From: Nonomuraea angiospora | GTDB taxonomy: Bacteria > Actinomycetota > Actinomycetes > Streptosporangiales > Streptosporangiaceae | Direction of reading: 5' to 3' | Assembly (NCBI RefSeq): GCF_014873145.1 | Contig: NZ_JADBEK010000001.1 | Coordinates: 11,222,001 to 11,286,000, forward strand | DNA: 64,000 bases | Part shown: one piece after another, positions 25,693 to 33,761 of the stretch | Layout: the number at the start of each line of letters is the position of its first letter | Numbering within the stretch: the stretch's first letter is position 1 | Made by a program: the position numbers and the translations under genes | The notes under the pieces: generated by a model | The model's database searches: none | What the model saw: the letters and a program-made list of their open reading frames with translations, nothing else | What the model was told of the DNA's origin: nothing

Positions 25693-26820
25693 ATGGCGAG
25701 GACCGTCGGTGTGGAAGAGGAATTCCTGCTGCTGGACGCGGGCTCCGCGGAGCCCGCCGCGCTGGCGGGGAAGGTCCTCAGCGTGGCCGGTGAGCATCCG
25801 TGGCGGCGTAGCGGCGGCGGCTTGCACAGGGAGCTGTTCCAGACGCAGGTCGAGGCGGCCACCGGGACGTGCACGACGCTCGCCGAACTGCGCGGCCACT
25901 TGCACGGCGCCCGCGTTCTGCTGGCGGCCGTCGCTCGCGACGAGGGGCTGGAGCTGGTGTCGGCGGGTACGCCGATGCTGGCCGGTGCTGCGCCGGCCTT
26001 GTCGGAGGGCGAGCGGTTCAGGCGGATCGGGGAGATGTACGGAGGTGTGATCGCCGACTACCAGAGCTGCGGTTGCCACGTACACGTCGGCGTGGCCGAT
26101 CGTGAGACGGCCGTCGCCGTGATGAACCACCTGCGCCCCTGGCTGCCCACGCTGCTGGCACTGTCGGCCAACTCGCCGTTCGACCGGGGGCGCGACACCG
26201 GGTACGCGAGCTGGCGGATGGTGCAGCAGTCCCGCTTCCCCGGTTCCGGGGTGCCGCCGTGGTTCGACTCGGCCGCCGCATATGAGCGGCAGGTGGATCG
26301 CCTGGTCGACTGCGGCGTACTGGTGGACGAGGCGATGTCGTTCTGGCTGGCCAGGCCGGGCGTCGGGTTGCCGACCGTGGAGGTGCGCGCCGCCGACGCG
26401 GCCGGCACGACCGACGAGGCGGTGCTGCAAGCGGCGCTGACCAGGGGCCTGGTCAGCACGGCGGAGGCCGCTCTGCGGGCGGGGCGGGAGGCGCCGAGGG
26501 CGCACGAGCAGGTGTGCGCCGCGGCGGTGTGGAACGCGGCGCGCCATGGGTTGGACGGGCCGGGGGTCGACGTGTTCGAGGAGCGCGCCGTGCCCGCCGT
26601 ACAGCTGCTTGACCGGCTTGTCGGGCACGTGAGCGGCGCCCTGGCCGACAGCGGCGACCTGGCCGAGGTCGAGGATCTGGTGGCCCGGGTACGGCGGATG
26701 GGCACGGGCGCCGAGCGGCAGCGCCGCGCCGCCATGAGAGGGCCGAGGGCGGTGCTGGAGATGCTGAGCAGTCAGACCGTGTGGGAGCAGCCGCCGCGGA
26801 CGTACAGGGAGAGCGCATGA
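25693..26820 (+). CDS. Carboxylate-amine ligase, glutamate-cysteine ligase family 2 (YbdK type)
   Basis: 375 residues, the usual length for YbdK/GCS2 proteins (PF04107). The N-terminal 'TVGVEEEFLLLD' is the ATP/Mg Glu-rich signature; 'FQTQVEAATGTC' and 'CGCHVHVGVADRETAV' form the amino-acid and metal site; 'TVEVRAADAAGT' is the late conserved strand. The family joins a carboxylate (usually Glu) to an amine with ATP and has weak Glu-Cys ligase activity in E. coli. ATG with gaggggg upstream. First gene of a four-gene operon; its stop overlaps the next start (ATGA). Confidence 0.92.
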   Translation: MARTVGVEEEFLLLDAGSAEPAALAGKVLSVAGEHPWRRSGGGLHRELFQTQVEAATGTCTTLAELRGHLHGARVLLAAVARDEGLELVSAGTPMLAGAAPALSEGERFRRIGEMYGGVIADYQSCGCHVHVGVADRETAVAVMNHLRPWLPTLLALSANSPFDRGRDTGYASWRMVQQSRFPGSGVPPWFDSAAAYERQVDRLVDCGVLVDEAMSFWLARPGVGLPTVEVRAADAAGTTDEAVLQAALTRGLVSTAEAALRAGREAPRAHEQVCAAAVWNAARHGLDGPGVDVFEERAVPAVQLLDRLVGHVSGALADSGDLAEVEDLVARVRRMGTGAERQRRAAMRGPRAVLEMLSSQTVWEQPPRTYRESA

Positions 26821-27788
26821 AAGAGCCGAAACTACCCCGAGCCCGTGGGCCGCTGTCGGCAGGGGTGATTTCGACGCTGACCTGCGGAGAACCGGCGCCG
26901 CGGGTGGGCAGGGCCGACCCTCTCGGGGAAGATCTGCAGCTCGCGCTGTATCTCTGCTACGAGCTGCACTATCGCGGGTTCGCCGAAGTCAGTGGCGAGC
27001 GGGAGTGGGACCCCGAACTGTTGCGGATGCGCGGCGAGCTGGAGGAGCTGTTCCTGGCGGCGCTCAAGGGCGCGACCGCCGGGGGAGACGACGTGATCGC
27101 GGTGCTGGAGGAGCTGCTGGTCGAGCCGATCGACGCGCGGGGGGTGTCGCACCATCTGCGCGACGATGGCGAGTTGTGGCAGGTGCGGGAGTACATCGTC
27201 CACCGGTCGATCTACCACCTCAAGGAGGCCGACCCGCACGCCTGGGCCATTCCCCGGCTGCAGGGCAGGGCGAAGGCCGCGCTGGTGGCGGTGGAGTTCG
27301 ACGAGTTCGGCGGCGGGCGGGCCGAGCGCATGCACGCCCAGTTGTTCGCCGACCTGATGGACGAGCTCGGTCTCGACTCCTCCTACGGGGCCTACCTGGA
27401 GGTGGCGCCCGCCGAGATGCTGGCGGTCGTGAACATGATGTCGCTGTTCGGCCTGCATCGCAGCCTGCGCGGAGCACTGGTCGGGCACTTCGCGGCGGCC
27501 GAGATCACCACCGCGCCCAGCGCCAGGCGGATGGCGCAGGGCTTGACCCGGCTGGGCGTCGATCCGCTGTTCTTCACCGAGCACATCGAGGCCGACGCCG
27601 TCCACGAGCAGGTGCTGCGACGTGACGTCATCGGTGACCTGCTGCATCGGGAGCCCGGGCTGGCAGCCGACGTGGTCTTCGGCGTGCAGGCGACGGACTG
27701 GCTGGAGGGGCGGTTCGGCGAGCTGGTGCTGGGCCGTTGGCAGTCAGGCCGCAGTTCGCTGCTGTTTCCGGTATCCGATTTACGGTAG
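26817..27788 (+). CDS. Iron-containing redox enzyme family protein (haem-oxygenase-like diiron oxidase fold)
   Basis: 323 residues from ATG 26817, overlapping the ligase stop. It is mostly helical with 'YELHYRGFAEV' near residue 50 and 'VEFDEFGGGRAERMHAQLF' in the middle; the Glu/Asp and His residues are those expected to bind two irons in haem-oxygenase-like diiron oxidases (HDOs). 'GALVGHFAAAEITTAPSAR' and 'FFTEHIEADAVHEQV' supply further His/Glu ligands. HDOs oxidise or desaturate small molecules, often amino-acid derived. Its product may relate to the ligase's substrate, an inference from the operon. Confidence 0.88.
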   Translation: MKEPKLPRARGPLSAGVISTLTCGEPAPRVGRADPLGEDLQLALYLCYELHYRGFAEVSGEREWDPELLRMRGELEELFLAALKGATAGGDDVIAVLEELLVEPIDARGVSHHLRDDGELWQVREYIVHRSIYHLKEADPHAWAIPRLQGRAKAALVAVEFDEFGGGRAERMHAQLFADLMDELGLDSSYGAYLEVAPAEMLAVVNMMSLFGLHRSLRGALVGHFAAAEITTAPSARRMAQGLTRLGVDPLFFTEHIEADAVHEQVLRRDVIGDLLHREPGLAADVVFGVQATDWLEGRFGELVLGRWQSGRSSLLFPVSDLR

Positions 27789-27797
27789 GTGGTGGCG

Positions 27798-28478
27798 ATG
27801 TTTCTGCTGAGACCGCCAGGCGTTTACCGGCCACAAGGGGATACGGCGCTGCTGGCCGCCGCGTTCCGGCTGATCCGACTCCCGCGGGGAGCCAGGGTGC
27901 TCGACGTGGGCACCGGAACCGGCGCGATGGCCGTGGTCGCCGCGCAGCGGGACGGCGTCCGGGTGACCGCCGTCGATCGGTCGCTGCGCGCGGTGCTGGC
28001 CGCCAGGTTCAACACGCTGATCCGGGGGCTCAAGGTACGGGTGGTGCACGGCGACCTGTTCGCGCCGCTGGGCGCGGAGGTGTTCGACCTCATCGTGACG
28101 AATCCTCCTTACGTACCGGGCAATGCCGTGCCGCCGCCCGCCCACGGCAGGGAGCGGGCCTGGGACGCGGGGCTGGACGGGCGCAGGATTCTCGACCGCA
28201 TCTGCGCGCTGGCACCCGCGTACCTGGCGGACGGCGGATCGCTGCTGATGGTGCATTCGGCGCTCAGTGATGTCGAGGCGTCGTTGCGCCGGCTTGGCGC
28301 GGCCGGGCTGACCGCGTCGGTGGTGGCCAGGCAACGGGAGCGTTTCGGGCCTGTCATGCGGGCGAGAGAGGAGAGCCTCAGGGCCCAGGGGCTGCTGCAA
28401 CCGGGGCACGACGACGAGGAACTGGTGGTCATCCGTGCAGACAAATCCGAATCCGCCACGGGGCGGCAAGCAGCCTGA
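27798..28478 (+). CDS. HemK2/MTQ2-like SAM-dependent methyltransferase
   Basis: 226 residues from ATG 27798 (aggtgg 5 bases upstream; GTG 27789 is an alternative). 'VLDVGTGTGAMAVVAA' is the SAM-binding motif I, and 'DLIVTNPPYVPGN' holds NPPY, the signature of amide or amine N-methyltransferases that modify Gln/Asn (HemK/PrmC) or DNA. The C-terminal region matches short HemK2-like proteins rather than PrmC, which has an extra N-terminal domain. Nine bases separate it from the diiron protein. The target may be a small molecule or protein of this operon. Confidence 0.9.
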   Translation: MFLLRPPGVYRPQGDTALLAAAFRLIRLPRGARVLDVGTGTGAMAVVAAQRDGVRVTAVDRSLRAVLAARFNTLIRGLKVRVVHGDLFAPLGAEVFDLIVTNPPYVPGNAVPPPAHGRERAWDAGLDGRRILDRICALAPAYLADGGSLLMVHSALSDVEASLRRLGAAGLTASVVARQRERFGPVMRAREESLRAQGLLQPGHDDEELVVIRADKSESATGRQAA

Positions 28479-28740
28479 GGCGCGCAGGGTCACGATGGTG
28501 CCCGGTGGGCCGATGCTGGTCGAGGGCCCGGTCGAGGTCCTTCTGGAAGACGGCTCGGTGGTCACGTCCGACCGGTTCATGGTGGCGTTGTGCGTCTGCA
28601 GGCGCAGCCGCAGGTTTCCGTTCTGCGACACCAGCCATCGACGCCGCACCAGCCTCGGGACCGAGGCGCCCTCGGCTCAGCGCGCGTCCGCCGACCCGCC
28701 GCCACCCCCACGGCGGCGACCGCCGGATCAGCACTCATGA
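28435..28740 (+). CDS. CDGSH iron-sulfur domain protein
   Basis: 101 residues. 'LCVCRRSRRFPFCDTSHRRR' is the CDGSH motif C-x-C-x2-S-x3-F-x-F-C-D-x2-H, which binds a [2Fe-2S] cluster by three Cys and one His and transfers electrons or clusters. GTG 28435 overlaps the methyltransferase by 44 bp; ATG 28495 is an alternative that still keeps the domain. The C-terminal 30 residues are Pro/Arg-rich. As last gene of the operon it could feed electrons to the diiron protein. Its end overlaps the convergent TetR gene. Confidence 0.88.
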   Translation: MQTNPNPPRGGKQPEARRVTMVPGGPMLVEGPVEVLLEDGSVVTSDRFMVALCVCRRSRRFPFCDTSHRRRTSLGTEAPSAQRASADPPPPPRRRPPDQHS

Positions 28741-29457
28741 CGGGAGGTCTTCGAGCGTTGCCGCGGGTTGCGTGATGCGTTCGAGCCATCGCCGCAGAAG
28801 GGCGGTCTCGGCCGGTTCGAGGGCCTCGGTTCCGGTGAGTTCGAGTTGCGCGTGCAGGCGAAGTGCGGTGGCGTGCAGGGGGTCGGCGTCGTCGTGAGCG
28901 GTTGTTTCTGTGAGTACGTGCGAGAACACGGCGTCGCGCATGCGGTGGGACAGCGCGGGGTCGTCGAACAGGGCCGGTCTGGCGATGTGGTCAAGGGCGG
29001 TGCCGACGTTCGCCGCCAGGATGAGCTGGGCGGCGGTCTGCGGCTCGACCCTCAACGCGCCCGCCGCCGCGCATCGTGTGAGCGCCGCCACCAGCAGGTC
29101 CATCACGCGATCTCGCGCCATTGAGCGCGACCACGGCCGTGGAGTGAACATGAGCTGGTAGAGGGCCGGGTTCTGTTTCGCGAACGCCATGTGGCCGTCC
29201 CAGCCGGCGTGCAGATCGGCGACCGGGTCGTGGGTCTGCTCCTGAGCGGCTTTCAGCGCGGCGTACCGCTCGTAGCCGTGGTCGGCGACGGCGTCGAGAA
29301 GTCCGCGCTTGTCGCCGAACAGCCGGTAGAGCACGGGCTGGCTCACGCCGACCGCCTCGCAGACCGCGCGCGTGGCGATCTCATGGTCGGCGGACGTCGC
29401 CAGTTGCCGCTCCGCGGCTTCGATCATCGCCTCGCGGAGCGGCTCCGTCTCTGTCAT
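28735..29457 (-). CDS. TetR/AcrR family transcriptional regulator
   Basis: 240 residues. The N-terminal HTH is 'HEIATRAVCEAVGVSQPVLY' then 'RLFGDKRGLLDAVADHGYER'; the C-terminal region resembles TetR_C domains with 'MAFAKQNPALYQLMFTPRPW'. It is divergent from the SDR gene at 29566, and a 19-bp palindrome lies between them, so it probably represses both. Its stop overlaps the CDGSH stop (tail to tail). Confidence 0.92.
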   Translation of the reverse strand: MTETEPLREAMIEAAERQLATSADHEIATRAVCEAVGVSQPVLYRLFGDKRGLLDAVADHGYERYAALKAAQEQTHDPVADLHAGWDGHMAFAKQNPALYQLMFTPRPWSRSMARDRVMDLLVAALTRCAAAGALRVEPQTAAQLILAANVGTALDHIARPALFDDPALSHRMRDAVFSHVLTETTAHDDADPLHATALRLHAQLELTGTEALEPAETALLRRWLERITQPAATLEDLPS

Positions 29458-29523
29458 GTAATCAATGCTACCGCTAGCCGATAGCGGCGATACGAGGCTG
29501 TGCTATGGTCGTTTCGTACCACT

Positions 29524-29542
29524 GATACGTCTAACTCGTATC
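29524..29542. promoter_or_regulatory. TetR operator: GATACG-N7-CGTATC
   Basis: A perfect 6+6 bp palindrome with a 7-base centre, 24 bases before the SDR start. CGATACGAG at 29488-29496 and CTCGTATCG at 29535-29543 also form an exact inverted pair, and CCGCTA-N5-TAGCGG lies at 29471-29487. Repeated half-sites in the TetR/SDR gap support TetR binding. Confidence 0.6.
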
Positions 29543-29565
29543 GACGATATGATCAAGGAGTTCGC

Positions 29566-30300
29566 ATGGGTGATCAGCGTGTCGCTGTGGTCAGCGGCGG
29601 TTCCCGCGGGATAGGCAAGGCGATCGCGGTGGCGTTGGCAGCACGGGGTTGCGCGGTCGCGGTGGGGTTCCAGGGGGCGGCCTCAGCCGCGGCGCAGGTG
29701 GTCGAGACGATCACGGCGTCCGGTGGCCGGGCGATCCCGGTTCAGGCTGACGTCGCGGACGAGGACGCCGTCGCGGCGATGTTCGACACGGTGGAGAAGT
29801 CCTTCGGCGGGGTCGACGTGGTCGTCAACTCGGCGGGGCGGATGTCGCTGTCCCCGATCGCCGACCTCGACCTGGACGACCTGGACGCCCTGCACCGTAC
29901 CAATATCCGCGGCGCCTTCGTCATGGCACGCGAGGCCGCGCGTCGCGTGCGCGCCGGCGGCGCGATCGTCACCCTTTCGACCTCCGTGGTCGGTCTGCAG
30001 TTCCCGAACTACGGGGCGTACGCCGCCAGCAAGGGGGCCGTCGAGGCGATGACGCTCGTGCTCGCCCGCGAGTTGCGAGGGCGGGACATCACGGTCAACG
30101 CGGTCGCGCCCGGCCCGACCGCCACCGAGCTGTTCCTCGACGGCAAGGACGAGGCCACCGTCGAGCGACTCGCCAAGCAGCCGCCGCTGGAGCGGCTCGG
30201 CACCCCCGAGGACATCGCCGAGGTCGTCGCCTTCCTGGCCGGCCCGGCGGGGCGCTGGGTCAACGGGCAGGTCGTACGGGCGAACGGCGGGATCATCTGA
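29566..30300 (+). CDS. Short-chain dehydrogenase/reductase (FabG-like)
   Basis: 244 residues from ATG 29566 (caaggag). 'VVSGGSRGIGKAI' is the NAD(P)-binding TGxxxGIG variant, 'VVNSAGRMS' the NAG strand, 'TLSTSVVGLQFPNYGAYAAS' with Lys next gives the Ser-Tyr-Lys triad, and 'NAVAPGPTATELF' the late loop. Classic SDRs reduce carbonyl groups with NADPH. It is likely controlled by the divergent TetR protein and may share a transcript with the tautomerase at 30435. Confidence 0.92.
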   Translation: MGDQRVAVVSGGSRGIGKAIAVALAARGCAVAVGFQGAASAAAQVVETITASGGRAIPVQADVADEDAVAAMFDTVEKSFGGVDVVVNSAGRMSLSPIADLDLDDLDALHRTNIRGAFVMAREAARRVRAGGAIVTLSTSVVGLQFPNYGAYAASKGAVEAMTLVLARELRGRDITVNAVAPGPTATELFLDGKDEATVERLAKQPPLERLGTPEDIAEVVAFLAGPAGRWVNGQVVRANGGII

Positions 30301-30372
30301 CGACCGCCGCGCGCCGGGCCATCGTCGGCACCGGGGCCTCCAGCGGCTTCGGCCGGCTCACGGCCGCGCAGG
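30298..30372 (+). pseudogene. Remnant of a second SDR gene (N-terminus only)
   Basis: Immediately after the SDR stop the sequence reads 'RRAIVGTGASSGFGRLTAAQ', an SDR start with the TGxxxGxG cofactor loop, before breaking off. Only about 25 codons survive. It suggests two tandem SDR genes of which one was deleted. Confidence 0.55.
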
Positions 30373-30434
30373 CATCGCGGACCTCCTGTCACCTGCCGCC
30401 TCACTCTGAATCCCCGATCCGAAAGGAAACCGAC

Positions 30435-30641
30435 ATGCCGTTCGCCAACCTCAAGGTGCCCGCCGACACCCTGACCCCCGAGTCCAAGAAGAAGCTCATC
30501 GACGCCGTCACCGACGCCTACGCCGACGTCTACGGAGAACGAGCCCGCGCCACCACCCTGGTCCTCGTGGAGGAGGTTCCGGACGGCGGCTGGGGCCTGG
30601 GCGGCAACGTCCTCACCGCCGAAATGCTCGGCCGGAGCTGA
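30435..30641 (+). CDS. 4-oxalocrotonate tautomerase family protein
   Basis: 68 residues from ATG 30435 (gaaagga). After Met removal Pro1 is the catalytic base (MPFANLKVPADTLTPESK), and 'YGERARATTLVLVEEVPDGG' plus 'WGLGGNVL' fit the 60-70 residue tautomerase fold that forms hexamers. These enzymes isomerise keto-enol pairs. Its place behind the SDR gene suggests both act on one carbonyl compound, a guess. Confidence 0.9.
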   Translation: MPFANLKVPADTLTPESKKKLIDAVTDAYADVYGERARATTLVLVEEVPDGGWGLGGNVLTAEMLGRS

Positions 30642-30698
30642 CCCGCGTCCCCTCGGCTCGCCGGGTCGCGGGACCGGCGAGCCGAGGGCGACGCTGCC

Positions 30699-32483
30699 TC
30701 AGAGCGCGGTCACCCGGTCGAGCGCGGGAGGAGCGACCGTCTCGTTGGCCTGGAAGTAGGCGCGGAAGGCCTCGTAGTCGCGCGAGCCCCGCACCGGGTC
30801 GGTGAAGCCGCTCAGCGCGCCGAATCCGTCAGCGCCGATCAGGGTGTACGCGAGCGCGGCCACCCGGTAGGTCCGCCCGGCATCCAGGGGAGCGCCGCCG
30901 ATCAGCACCTTGGAGGGGTCGACCCGGTCACCCACCGGCCGCGAGGCGTCATAGGCGTACCGGACGCCGGCGGAGACGGCCAGCGGGCTGAACCGCACCG
31001 TGCCGTCGGCCTGCGTCTGCCACTGCTGCTCGAGCGCCTGCTCGAGCTGCTGCCCGGTGAGGGAGACGGTGAGCACGGGGTTCGCGTAGCCGTACGTGGC
31101 CCAGGCCTCTCCGAACAGGACGGTCCCGTCGGCGTCGGCGGGGTTGGTGCCCTTGGCGAAGCGCAGATCGCCGCGCAGGCTGTTGGAGCCCTTCAGCGGG
31201 GCCGTGGCCACCAGTGCCAGGTCTACGGGTCCGCCGGCGTTCCGTACGGCGTCCGCGTACTCCGCGTCGGCGACGAGGTTGCCCAGCGTGCTCTCGCCGT
31301 CGGCGGCGCGGGTCCGGGTGATGTCACCGCTGATCTTGCCGACCGGGCGCGCGTACGTCCGGGTGCCGCGGGTCTTCCAGTAGTCGACGAGCCGCGCCAT
31401 CGCGGGGTCGGGCGTGACGTCGCGGGTGACCGGGTGGTTCACCGAGGTGGTGGCGGAGCGGATGACGTCACCCGTGCTCGGGTCGATCTTGAGGTTCATC
31501 TCGTTGATCAGGCGTCCGTGGTTGGCCGCCTCCACCACCGGCCGGGGGTTGCCCGCCGGGTCCGGGATCATGCAGTTGTCGAACAGCGCGTGCCAGTGCC
31601 CGGTGACGATCGCGTCGATGTCGGGGGAGGCCTGCCTGGCGAAGTCGAAGACCGGCCCCGAGGGGTTGCTGTTGCAGCGGTCGTAGACGTCTCCCGCGGT
31701 CCCGCCCTCGTGCACGTTGGCCACGATCGCCTCGACACCCCGGCGCTTCAGCTCGGCCGCGTACCTGTTCGCGGTCTCCACCAGCGGCAGGTTGTCCAGC
31801 TCCGGCTGGTAGGACGTCGAACCGGTGACCGTGGTCGGGGTCGTCAGGTTGATGAACCCGATCCGGACGTTCTTGCCGCCGCGGACCTTCACCGTCTTGA
31901 TGACGTACGGCTTGAGGATCGGCTTGGTGGAGCCCTTGCGGGTGATGTTCGCGGAGGAGATCGTGTAGTGCGCGCCACTGAACCGGCGGCCGGTGGAGTC
32001 CGTGAAGCAACTGTCCACGTCGACCACGCCGAAGCAGCGGCCCTTGCCCATGTGGTCGCGCAGGAACTCCAGTGACCGGTCGAGCTCGTGGTTGCCGACC
32101 GCGGAGAACTCCACGCCGATCGCGTTGAGGAACTCGATCGTGGGCTCGTCCTGGTGGTAGGCCACTTCGGTGGGCCAGCCGCTGAAGTCGTCTCCGGTCG
32201 TGAAAGTGATCGAGTTCTCGTGACCCTGCCGCAGGTTCTTCAGGTGCGTGGCGATGTACGGGGCGCCGCCCACCACGATGCTCTTGCCCTCGGCGTCCTT
32301 CACGGTGCCGTTCGCGGCGTCGTTCTGCGGCGTCAGATAGCCGTGGAAGTCGGTGATGGACAGAAGTTGTACGTCCACGGGAGATCCCGCGGCTTCGGCG
32401 GCGCCGGCCGGCAGGAGCGTGACGGCCGAGATGGCCATCGCGGCCGAGGCCGTAGCCCAGCGCCGGAAGCTGCTTTGCTTCAT
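30699..32483 (-). CDS. Secreted 5'-nucleotidase / metallophosphatase (UshA family)
   Basis: 594 residues from ATG 32483. Signal peptide to 'PAGAAEAAG'. The metallophosphatase motifs are in order: 'SITDFHGYL', 'TTGDDFSG', 'AVGNHELDRS', 'VANVHEGG' and 'VTGHWHALFDN'. The C-terminal 5_nucleotid_C domain begins near 'RTRAADGESTLGNLVADAE' and ends with 'YTLIGADGFGALSGF'. It hydrolyses nucleotides outside the cell to recover phosphate and nucleosides. UshA-type enzymes are usually 500-600 residues, so this is full length. Single gene. Confidence 0.93.
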   Translation of the reverse strand: MKQSSFRRWATASAAMAISAVTLLPAGAAEAAGSPVDVQLLSITDFHGYLTPQNDAANGTVKDAEGKSIVVGGAPYIATHLKNLRQGHENSITFTTGDDFSGWPTEVAYHQDEPTIEFLNAIGVEFSAVGNHELDRSLEFLRDHMGKGRCFGVVDVDSCFTDSTGRRFSGAHYTISSANITRKGSTKPILKPYVIKTVKVRGGKNVRIGFINLTTPTTVTGSTSYQPELDNLPLVETANRYAAELKRRGVEAIVANVHEGGTAGDVYDRCNSNPSGPVFDFARQASPDIDAIVTGHWHALFDNCMIPDPAGNPRPVVEAANHGRLINEMNLKIDPSTGDVIRSATTSVNHPVTRDVTPDPAMARLVDYWKTRGTRTYARPVGKISGDITRTRAADGESTLGNLVADAEYADAVRNAGGPVDLALVATAPLKGSNSLRGDLRFAKGTNPADADGTVLFGEAWATYGYANPVLTVSLTGQQLEQALEQQWQTQADGTVRFSPLAVSAGVRYAYDASRPVGDRVDPSKVLIGGAPLDAGRTYRVAALAYTLIGADGFGALSGFTDPVRGSRDYEAFRAYFQANETVAPPALDRVTAL

Positions 32484-32799
32484 TTTACCTACGCTTGCTC
32501 TCGCTTTACTGATCGGCGGCATTAGATCAGCGCCGAATGACAGCCGGCGAGCCGGTTATGGCCGGGCAGGTGAAGAACCGGGAAAGCGGGATGGCGGATC
32601 GGGGCCGCCGATCTCGTCGTCGTCGCTGCGGGCGATCAAGGGCTGGCTGCTGCCGCAGGAGGCGCACTGCTCGGAGTGATCCAGCACCCGGACGTTGCAG
32701 GCCGGGCCTAGTGGCCGGGCTTTTGAGAAGGGGTTGCATCTTGCCCGTCGCCGCGTAACGTCCCGAGCAGCGACCCTCGCCACGGGAGGAGAGATCGGC

Positions 32800-33162
32800 A
32801 TGTCCGACGATGAGGCCCAGCGCGTTTTCCAGGTGGTCGACTCGTTCGACCCCGGCGAGTTCGTGCAGTTGCTGGCGGAGGACGCCAGGATGGTGTTCGG
32901 CAATGCCGAGCCCATGGTGGGACGCGACGCCATCGCCGAGGGGCTGCGGATATTCTTCGCGACCATCGCGGGCCTCGCCCACAGGGTCGTCAGAACGTGG
33001 CAGGTCGACGCCGACACCATTGCCGAGACCGAGGTGACATACCGGCGCCTCGACGGCAAGGACGTCAGCGTCGTGGCCGTGTCGATCTGGCGTACCCGCG
33101 ACGACGGTCTGATCTCGGACTACCGCGTCTTCGTCGACCTGGCGCCGGTCTATGCGGTGTAG
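32800..33162 (+). CDS. NTF2/SnoaL-like family protein
   Basis: 120 residues from ATG 32800 (gggaggag upstream). One NTF2-like cone fold: 'VDSFDPGEFVQLLAEDARMV' and 'GNAEPMVGRDAIAEGLR', then strands ending 'YRVFVDLAPVYAV'. Members include SnoaL-type cyclases and ketosteroid isomerase-like proteins; this one has no clear catalytic set. Role unknown. Confidence 0.85.
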   Translation: MSDDEAQRVFQVVDSFDPGEFVQLLAEDARMVFGNAEPMVGRDAIAEGLRIFFATIAGLAHRVVRTWQVDADTIAETEVTYRRLDGKDVSVVAVSIWRTRDDGLISDYRVFVDLAPVYAV

Positions 33163-33312
33163 AGCCACGTCTACTGCGGCGTCGTACCGGTGAGGTCGCC
33201 TGTTCAACTGTCGCGAATTGATCGGCGACGACAGGGGCGGCGGCCGCGGGAATGCCGATCTTTCGCAGGAGCGCTGGGGTGCGTGCTGCCCCCGTCATTC
33301 CGACGACGTCGA

Positions 33313-33740
33313 CGAGCGCGGTGAACGGCGGCCTACGACGTGTTCTCGTGGACGGGCATGGGCCCCGAGCGGCACGGCTCGTTCTACGAGAAGATGCACG
33401 ACTTCTACGCCGGATTCCACGCCATCGATCGCCCCCGATGCGAAACCCAGCCTCGTTCCTGCACTTCCAGATGCGGACCTTGTTGAGGGAGGAGGACGAC
33501 GACCCGTTCTACCGGCTGCTCACCAACAGCGACACCTGGCCGTGGACCCTCGACGAGGACCTGTTCGCCGCTCTCAACGTCGGTGGCGAGGCCTGGCCAC
33601 GCCCGCGTGACGGCCTGGTCCACTGGCGGCCGCTGCATGAGGACCATCTCGCACCGATCGCCCTGCTGGCCGATCCCCGGGCCGCCCGCCTGATCACGCC
33701 GGAGCGCGGACGCGAACTTCTGGCCACGAGACGGGGCTGA
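33313..33740 (+). pseudogene. Unrecognised gene, probably frameshifted
   Basis: One frame reads protein-like ('YDVFSWTGMGPERHGSFYE' to about 33430); another continues from about 33438 with 'LLREEDDDPFYRLLTNSDTW' and 'GLVHWRPLHEDHLAPIALLA' to a stop at 33740. The second frame's ATG 33438 has no ribosome site. I do not recognise the family. A single small indel near 33430 would explain both halves. Confidence 0.4.
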
Positions 33741-33761
33741 GCGACACGCTTCGAGAGCTGA

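Noticed and set aside
25693..26820. EgtA or GshA-type glutamate-cysteine ligase of a thiol pathway
   Set aside because: The length and motifs fit YbdK/GCS2 ligases, and no ergothioneine or glutathione genes accompany it.
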